Source: a bacterium
GTDB taxonomy: Bacteria > Patescibacteriota > Minisyncoccia > Moranbacterales > DUUL01
Assembly (NCBI GenBank): GCA_030641245.1
Contig: DAOWHU010000060.1
Coordinates: forward strand, 1 to 10,948
Reading direction: 5' to 3'
DNA: 10,948 nt
The notes under the pieces are model-generated. The model was given only the letters and a program-made list of their open reading frames with translations. It was not told the origin of the DNA and did no database searches. A program made the position numbers and the translations under genes. This document shows positions 7,046 through 10,948 of the stretch, piece after piece (positions within the stretch are counted from its first letter, which is position 1; the number at the start of each line of letters is the position of its first letter).

Positions 7046-7663
7046 TTATTTTTTAAAAAGTTTAAAGTTTAGTTTATATTTTTTAGTGGTGGCTGATTTT
7101 TTATAAAATATGATCAAAAACATGACTGAAGTAGCCAAAAAGAAAACAAACCATCCGCTAAATTTGATGTATTTTTCTATTTCCTCGGCGATCCAGCCGA
7201 AATAATAGCCTAGAGCGACCACGAAACTGCTCCAAACGATTCCACCTAAAATTGAAAATAACAGAAATTTTTTGAAGTTTAATCTAATCATTCCAGCCAA
7301 GATAAAAGTAATATAACAAAGGCCAGTGGTGGCTTTGGTAAAAAAGATTATTTGAGCCCCTTTATCTTTGAAGCTATTTTTGATAATTTTAATAATATTG
7401 GAGTCAGATTTTAAAAGTTTTCTCTTTCTAGGAATCAATCCTTTTTTGCTGAGAAAACCGATATAATATAAAACAATATCTCCTATTACGTCTCCCAAAA
7501 TGCTTAACAATAGTACTATAAAAACATTAAAAAATCCCATTGAAGCCATAAAAGCGGCGCCTAAAGTAACGATCGGACCTTCCAGGATCATTAATAGCAA
7601 CATTAATGGGTACCCCCATAAAATTATAATCTCCAAAATTTGTTGATATTCAATGCCTAGCAT
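7046..7663 (-). CDS. DedA / VTT-domain (SNARE-associated) membrane protein
   Basis: A 205-residue integral membrane protein of the DedA/VTT superfamily, whose studied members act as lipid scramblases or transporters, including undecaprenyl phosphate and phosphatidylethanolamine recycling. Hydrophobic segments lie at about 8-25, 31-55, 56-70, 113-126, 132-156 and 169-187. Family signatures visible are EGP (28-30), the re-entrant-loop-like TLGAAFMASMG (33-43), GDVIGDIVLYYIG (57-69), FFTKATTGLCYITFILAGM (107-125) and FSILGGIVWSSFVVALGYYFG (136-156). The classic F(F/Y)xRxxPxxR arginine motif is altered: FFTKATTG has Lys for Arg and no Pro, so mechanism or substrate may differ. ATG7663 is the first start after an in-frame stop. 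It heads the operon with the PH-like and phosphoesterase/propeller genes. Confidence 0.85.
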   Translation of the reverse strand: MLGIEYQQILEIIILWGYPLMLLLMILEGPIVTLGAAFMASMGFFNVFIVLLLSILGDVIGDIVLYYIGFLSKKGLIPRKRKLLKSDSNIIKIIKNSFKDKGAQIIFFTKATTGLCYITFILAGMIRLNFKKFLLFSILGGIVWSSFVVALGYYFGWIAEEIEKYIKFSGWFVFFLATSVMFLIIFYKKSATTKKYKLNFKLFKK

Positions 7664-7734
7664 TTGCGGTTTTATTTACAAGTAAATCCAGCTTAACATT
7701 TTTTGGGACGAAAGAAAATGAAGCAAGCGGCGAA

Positions 7735-7769
7735 GGTCATCGGTCATCGGTCATCGGTCATCGGTAATC
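7735..7769. repeat. heptanucleotide tandem repeat, GGTCATC x4 plus GGTAATC
   Basis: Four perfect consecutive copies of GGTCATC (7735-7762) are followed by one copy with a single change, GGTAATC (7763-7769). It lies in the non-coding gap between the DedA operon start (7663) and the tRNA promoter (7817). It is GC-richer than its surroundings. This class of repeat changes copy number by slippage. No other gene is visible in 7664-7889. Confidence 0.95.
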
Positions 7770-7816
7770 CGCTATCAATACTCATTAAATGTTTTGAATT
7801 AAAAATGCTTGTATTA

Positions 7817-7845
7817 TTGACTTTTACTTGTTTTTCGACTAGTAT
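7817..7845 (+). promoter_or_regulatory. promoter of the tRNA-Pro / tRNA-Val unit
   Basis: TTGACT (7817-7822, five of six consensus matches) and TAGTAT (7840-7845, four of six) are separated by exactly 17 bases. Transcription would start near 7852, about 38 bases before tRNA-Pro. The leader holds a near-perfect AT-rich hairpin, AGATTTTTC (7860-7868) with GAAAAAATCT (7873-7882), which may mark 5' processing. Confidence 0.6.
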
Positions 7846-7889
7846 TTAAAAGTTGTTTGAGATTTTTCTTTCGAAAAAATCTTTGGTAG

Positions 7890-7960
7890 CGGGGCATAGT
7901 ATAGTGGTAGTACATACGCTTTGGGAGCGTACAGTCTGGGTTCGATTCCCGGTGCCCCGA
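7890..7960 (+). tRNA. tRNA-Pro (anticodon TGG)
   Basis: Acceptor CGGGGCA (7890-7896) pairs with TGCCCCG (7953-7959); discriminator A at 7960; no CCA encoded. The anticodon stem TACGC/GCGTA encloses loop TTTGGGA (7920-7926), giving anticodon TGG at 7922-7924. The T arm CTGGG-TTCGATT-CCCGG is regular. The D arm is short. With this anticodon the tRNA can read CCA and, by wobble, other proline codons. Confidence 0.95.
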
Positions 7961-7961
7961 C

Positions 7962-8035
<74 letters not shown>

Positions 8036-8052
8036 CGGTAATTGTCATTTTT

Positions 8053-8080
8053 CTAGGTTTTAAGCCTGGTTTTTGTTTTT
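8053..8080 (+). terminator. possible terminator of the tRNA unit
   Basis: CTAGG (8053-8057) can pair with CCTGG (8065-8069) with one G-T pair around a 7-nt loop, and is followed by TTTTTGTTTTTT. It lies 18 bases after tRNA-Val. The AAGCCTGG core with a T run recurs once more at 8085-8098, so there may be two weak terminators in series. Confidence 0.45.
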
Positions 8081-8102
8081 TATAAAGCCTGGGTTTTTGA
8101 AT

Positions 8103-8262
8103 AGAAATAAACCACAAATTTAGAATTCCAAATAACAAATAAATCACAAACTACAATTTTCAAAATCTAATTTTTTTTGAATCCGCTTGTCTAGGTGAGC
8201 AAAAGGTTTAGAGCATCGGTGCTTATTTGGAATTTGATGCTTAAGATTTGTAATTTACAAAT
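8103..8262. repeat. AT-rich inverted-repeat block between tRNA-Val and the recombinase
   Basis: A stretch with no gene. A perfect 12-bp inverted pair AATTCCAAATAA (8124-8135) and TTATTTGGAATT (8223-8234) encloses about 87 bases. Both arms sit in low-complexity text made of AAATT and ACAAAT words on the left and their complement on the right. The interior has a less AT-rich part (8176-8221). At the right end is a perfect 17-base palindrome, ATTTGTAA-T-TTACAAAT (8246-8262), one base from the recombinase stop codon. Short-word repeats of this kind are frequent between Patescibacteria genes; a MITE-like element is possible but unproven. Confidence 0.55.
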
Positions 8263-8263
8263 A

Positions 8264-9153
8264 CTATTTATGATATTTGTTATATATATCTTTCAAGGAC
8301 TTATTAGTAACATGAGTGTAAATTTGGGTAGTGTTAATCGAGCTGTGACCTAAAAGTGCTTGAACACTTCTGATGTCGGCTCCGTTTTGGAGTAAGTTAG
8401 TGGCGAAACTGTGACGCATAACATGAGGAGTTACTTTCTTAACAATCCCGGCTTTTAAAGCGCAGGCTTGAATAATTCTTTGAATCGATCGGGTGGAGAG
8501 TCTTAAATCAGTCTCTTTGCTAGGATCTCGATTATGTCTTATAAACAAGGCTAAATCAGTATCGGTTCTTTTTCTAAAATATTTTTGAATTAAATCGGCT
8601 GTTTTCTGAGAAATAAAAACAATTCTTCTTTTAGAACCTTTCCAATTATGGAAAATTCTTTTTTCTTCAGGTTTATTTTGTCTCTGTCTAAGTTCACTAA
8701 TTCTGAAACTCGCATTCCAGACGAGAACAATAGCTCTAAAATCGCTCTATTCCTGATGTTTTGGAGGCTTTCTCCTTGAGAGGCTTCAAATAACTCAGCA
8801 ATTTCTTCTAATTCTAGAAAATCAATGGCCCGTTCTTTGGTTTTTGACAGTTCCACCCGATCTGGAGAAAGGGAGGAAATTTTGTTTCTAGCTAGAAATT
8901 TAAGGAAATTTCTCAAAGCAATGACGTAATAATTTCTAGTTTTGGCGCTTATAGAATCTCCATTTTGGTCGGTTCGACGACTTAAATATAGCCGAAAATC
9001 ATGGACTAATTTGTCGGTTATTTGGCTTGGCTTAGCGATTTCAGACCATTCTAGAAAAATTGATAAATATCGATTGTAATTCTCAATGGTTTTCGGGGCA
9101 CAATTTTTGTCGATTTCTAGATATTCTAGATATTCTTTTTTGAGTTTTTGCAT
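8264..9153 (-). pseudogene. xer: Xer-type tyrosine recombinase, split by one -1 frameshift
   Basis: Two adjacent minus-strand frames make one XerC/XerD-like recombinase. The upstream frame (9153-8590) holds the SAM-like DNA-binding domain (CAPKTIENYNRYLSIFLEW, 18-36) and the catalytic Arg148 in SSGMRVSEL. At residues 169-172 (IIGK) the frame is lost and ends shortly after in a TAA. The other frame continues directly as GSKRRIVFISQKTADLIQKY and runs to a TAG at 8264, with HVMRHSFA (HxxR), LLGHSS and the nucleophile in IYTHV. Adding one A to the short A run at 8639-8641 (T on the plus strand) restores IGKGSKRR and a 296-residue protein with every catalytic residue (R148, K175, H244, R247, H270, Y279), normal for Xer. 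It is either a recent pseudogene, a sequencing or assembly error, or (less likely) programmed frameshifting. An apparent TTG start at 8548 is internal. The family resolves chromosome dimers or integrates mobile DNA. Confidence 0.85.
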
Positions 9154-9174
9154 AAAGATTGAAATTACTTCTGT

Positions 9175-9203
9175 ATTATAGTATTATAGAGACTAAATAA
9201 CAA
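9175..9203 (-). promoter_or_regulatory. promoter of the Xer recombinase gene
   Basis: On the minus strand TTGTTA (9203-9198, four of six) and a perfect TATAAT (9180-9175) are spaced by 17 bases. Transcription would start near 9168, 15 nt before ATG9153. A second TATAAT (9188-9183) lies 8 bases upstream as a direct repeat TATAATAC. Confidence 0.55.
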
Positions 9204-9209
9204 CATCTA

Positions 9210-9237
9210 TTGACAAGAAAAGGCTCTGTGATAGCAT
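9210..9237 (+). promoter_or_regulatory. strong extended -10 promoter of the LysM-CHAP gene
   Basis: A perfect TTGACA (9210-9215) is followed after 16 bases by TAGCAT (9232-9237), preceded by TG at 9229-9230, the extended -10 arrangement TGn. The predicted start near 9244 leaves a leader of about 195 nt before the GTG at 9439. The -35 is six bases from the -35 of the opposite promoter, so both promoters share one control region. Confidence 0.6.
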
Positions 9238-9438
9238 TGTTCTGTTAAATAATTTAGAGGGATAATCAATAATATGACGGTTGGCTGATGAGAGACCTTT
9301 GTTAGTTTTTATGAAGGGATTTCTATAGGTCGATAGTCAATATAGGAAATTAAAGTTATTAAACGTATTTCTACTCGATTCAAAGAATACCGAAGAGAAT
9401 TAGGGGAAGTTCTAAAGGATAGAAAAAAAATTAAGCAC

Positions 9439-10581
9439 GTGTTTAATAACGCGTCTGTTAAGATAAAAATCATAGAAAAGCGATTTATTCAGTTTGTAAA
9501 AAGTGGATATAGTCGTAAAATTTTAGAGTTTTTTCGAAAAAACTCTGCTTTAGTGGTGGTTATTGTAGCCACTTTTGTTATTATGGCGGGAAATTTAAGC
9601 ACTGACAAAGATCGCCAGGGACTATTATTCGGCTATTTAGAAAAGGAAATTGACAATAAGGCAAAAATTATTAGTCGGGTTAAAAGTCAATCGGTTCAAA
9701 ATAATTTGCTAATGGCTCCTCTGGCTATGGCTTCGTCTTTGAACGAAAATGAAGGAATTGAGGCGACTATGTTGTCAGATGAAGATGTTGCTATTAATCA
9801 GCTTCAACATCAAGTTTTAACGGCTTCAACTCCTCCTGATGCTGAGAAATTATTGGATCAGGGAGCAGACGTAGCGGTTTATTTAGTTAAAGAAGGTGAT
9901 TCGGTTAGCACGATTGCTAGTAAATTTGGCATAACTGTTAATACTATTTTGTGGGCTAATGATATTGAAAACGCCGCTCTTATTCAGCCTGGAGACAAAA
10001 TCTTTATTTTACCAGTAGCCGGCTTAAAACACATAGTTAGGGATGGAGATACAGTTAAAAAATTGGCTAAAGAATACGAAGCTGATGAGCAAGAAATTAT
10101 TGCTTTCAATGATTTACCAGCTAATGGGGCCATTGAAACAGGGGACGAATTGATTATTCCTGGTGGAGAAAAAGAAGAACCAGATGCACTATTCTTTCAA
10201 GAAAGAAATTATTACAGTTCTGGCGTAGCTGGATCAGGAAGAGCTCCATCAATTATTGATAGAAATCCTAAGGGTGGACACGTTTTCCCTTATGGTTACT
10301 GTACTTGGTTTGTAGCTCAGTATAAATATGTTCCTTGGGGAGGAAACGCTGGTACTTGGTTGTACAATGCTCGAGCTTACGGTGTCAAAACTGGAAAGAC
10401 TCCGAAGGTTGGTTCGATTGTTGTTACCAGTGAAAGTTGGTATGGGCATGTTGCGATTGTAGAAAAAGTTCATAGTAATGGAACTATTACTATTGCGGAG
10501 ATGAATTATAAGGGGTTTGCGGTGGCGAGTAAGAGGACGCTGAGTACTAGCTCCCGAGTTATCAAAGGATATATATACTAA
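9439..10581 (+). CDS. membrane-anchored double LysM, CHAP-domain peptidoglycan hydrolase
   Basis: A 380-residue envelope protein. A basic N-terminus (1-35) precedes one hydrophobic helix (about 36-53), so the rest is outside the membrane. Residues 54-145 are a linker with a helical KEIDNKAKIISRV stretch. Two LysM modules follow, about 147-191 (YLVKEGDSVSTIASKFGI ... PGDKIFILP) and 197-241 (KHIVRDGDTVKKLAKEYEA ... GDELIIP); these bind N-acetylglucosamine-containing wall glycans. The C-terminal CHAP domain (about 283-380) has the catalytic Cys288 in YGYCTWFVA, His337 in YGHVAIVE and Glu354/Asn356 in AEMNY. CHAP enzymes cleave peptidoglycan amide or peptide bonds, and a role in wall remodelling or daughter-cell separation is likely. 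The GTG is the only ordinary start codon, but the frame stays open back to 9346 with plausible basic sequence, so the true N-terminus may be longer. It is divergent from the recombinase gene. Confidence 0.92.
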   Translation: MFNNASVKIKIIEKRFIQFVKSGYSRKILEFFRKNSALVVVIVATFVIMAGNLSTDKDRQGLLFGYLEKEIDNKAKIISRVKSQSVQNNLLMAPLAMASSLNENEGIEATMLSDEDVAINQLQHQVLTASTPPDAEKLLDQGADVAVYLVKEGDSVSTIASKFGITVNTILWANDIENAALIQPGDKIFILPVAGLKHIVRDGDTVKKLAKEYEADEQEIIAFNDLPANGAIETGDELIIPGGEKEEPDALFFQERNYYSSGVAGSGRAPSIIDRNPKGGHVFPYGYCTWFVAQYKYVPWGGNAGTWLYNARAYGVKTGKTPKVGSIVVTSESWYGHVAIVEKVHSNGTITIAEMNYKGFAVASKRTLSTSSRVIKGYIY

Positions 10582-10770
10582 TTTCGGGTTTACCTGTTTG
10601 GCGTACTTCTTCGTTGGATTTTCCGCCACTCATTCGCCGTACCTTTCAGTACGACTCACTCGGTACTCAAACTCTCCTCAAATTGCACTCGAATTTTCAA
10701 GTCCCAGTGCATTACCGGTTTATTTCTTGTTCTAACTACACTCAAATCTAAAAGCCCTCGGGCTTACTTC
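10582..10770. other. palindrome-rich non-coding region after the CHAP gene
   Basis: No convincing gene lies here. The stretch from about 10600 to 10715 is richer in G and C than its surroundings. It holds CGTAC-6nt-GTACG (10638-10653), TGCACT-16nt-AGTGCA (10684-10711) and AAGCCC-TC-GGGCTT (10752-10765), plus further GTAC and GGCG/CGCC words. On the minus strand the last hairpin is followed by TTTTAGATTT, terminator-like for a gene arriving from the right. The stretch may be a dispersed repeat or the folded 3' untranslated region of the CHAP mRNA. Confidence 0.4.
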
Positions 10771-10782
10771 TATATGAAAAAG

Positions 10783-10806
10783 ACCTCTGAGAAATCGGAG
10801 GTTTTT
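10783..10806 (+). terminator. intrinsic terminator with GAAA tetraloop
   Basis: An 8-bp stem (ACCTCTGA with TCGGAGGT, one G-T pair) closes a GAAA tetraloop (10791-10794) and runs into TTTTT. A-rich DNA before it (10777-10781) gives a T run on the other strand, so it can work in both directions. It is the best terminator after the CHAP gene, although it lies about 200 bases past its stop. Confidence 0.75.
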
Positions 10807-10814
10807 GGTGTTTG

Positions 10815-10846
10815 AAATCCTTGACGAAAAGTCGCCAAGGATTTTA
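10815..10846. terminator. second, bidirectional intrinsic terminator
   Basis: AAATCCTTG (10815-10823) pairs perfectly with CAAGGATTT (10836-10844). After one A-C mismatch, CGA (10825-10827) pairs with TCG (10832-10834) around an AAAG loop. TTTTATC follows on the plus strand. On the minus strand it lies 24 bases past the stop of the partial gene at the window edge, so it could end both converging transcripts. Confidence 0.65.
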
Positions 10847-10869
10847 TCTTTATTCATCTAAAATGAAAC

Positions 10870-10948
10870 TTATTTTTTAGTTTCTTCATAGACGATTTTT
10901 TTACCAGTCCAAAGGCTGGTTAGAATTTTTTTGCTCATGGAAAAAACA
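10870..10948 (-). CDS. probable C-terminal end of a minus-strand gene (partial)
   Basis: A minus-strand frame is open from the window edge to a TAA at 10872-10870 and ends with SKKILTSLWTGKKIVYEETKK. A Met codon at 10938 would give only 22 residues, so this is either the tail of a larger gene cut by the window or a chance frame. The two terminators just beyond its stop favour a real gene end. Against it, an inverted repeat ACCAG/CTGGT (10903-10920) with a T run on the plus strand falls inside it. I do not recognise the family. Confidence 0.35.
   Translation of the reverse strand, partial: VFSMSKKILTSLWTGKKIVYEETKK

Noticed and set aside
7735..7769. CRISPR array
   Set aside because: The repeats are 7 bp and directly adjacent with no spacers.
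8264..8548. A separate 94-residue recombinase gene
   Set aside because: Its apparent TTG start is internal; the frame continues upstream without a stop and joins the N-terminal part after a one-base correction.
9111..9136. Direct repeat TCTAGATAT x2
   Set aside because: It lies in the coding sequence of the recombinase N-terminus and simply encodes the repeated residues EYLEYLE.
9270..9330. Hammerhead ribozyme or TPP riboswitch suggested by CTGATGAG and GGCTGATGAGAGACC
   Set aside because: The hammerhead GAAA core and stem partners are missing, and the second conserved TPP half is absent.
10249..10629. Minus-strand open frame of 126 codons opposite the CHAP domain
   Set aside because: Antisense of a clearly conserved catalytic domain, low-complexity composition and no recognisable motif.
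10774..10815. A 13-codon open frame beginning MKKTSEKSE
   Set aside because: It coincides exactly with the terminator hairpin and its A/T tracts; the terminator explains the sequence better.

Overview
The window is AT-rich and gene-dense. Seven intact protein genes are read with the standard bacterial code, all with TAA or TAG stops and no in-frame TGA. None of the starts has a clear Shine-Dalgarno sequence. Low GC, compact genes, single-domain membrane proteins, tRNA genes with and without encoded CCA, a LysM-CHAP wall hydrolase and short-word AT-rich intergenic repeats together suggest a Candidate Phyla Radiation (Patescibacteria) genome. That placement is inference from style and gene families; there is no rRNA here to test it.

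Layout, left to right. (1) 1-101: the 3' end of a tRNA (probably Thr) with encoded CCA, then an orphan tRNA 3' half. (2) 189-2090, plus strand: an Est30-like alpha/beta hydrolase and, 3 nt later, a GT4 glycosyltransferase resembling diacylglycerol glucosyltransferases, a likely lipid or glycolipid pair. (3) 2108-4222, minus: RecG helicase, convergent with the glycosyltransferase. (4) 4314-7663, minus: a probable three-gene envelope operon transcribed in the order DedA/VTT membrane protein, two-TM PH-like membrane protein, then a large anchored protein with a degenerate metallophosphoesterase domain and a predicted seven-bladed beta-propeller. (5) 7735-8035: a heptanucleotide tandem repeat, a promoter, and tRNA-Pro(TGG) and tRNA-Val(GAC) one base apart. 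(6) 8036-8263: AT-rich intergenic DNA with inverted repeats. (7) 8264-9153, minus: a Xer-type tyrosine recombinase interrupted by one single-base frameshift. (8) 9154-9438: two back-to-back promoters serving the recombinase and the next gene. (9) 9439-10581, plus: a membrane-anchored double-LysM CHAP peptidoglycan hydrolase. (10) 10582-10948: a run of unrelated inverted repeats including two good terminators, then the probable 3' end of a minus-strand gene.

Functionally the window is mostly cell-envelope biology (glycolipid synthesis, a membrane or lipid operon, a surface beta-propeller protein, wall hydrolysis) mixed with DNA recombination genes (RecG, Xer). I see no CRISPR array, toxin-antitoxin pair or complete mobile element. 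The most unusual items are the degenerate phosphoesterase/propeller fusion, with a G8 tract at its active-site motif, the precisely placed Xer frameshift, and the hairpin cascade after the CHAP gene.
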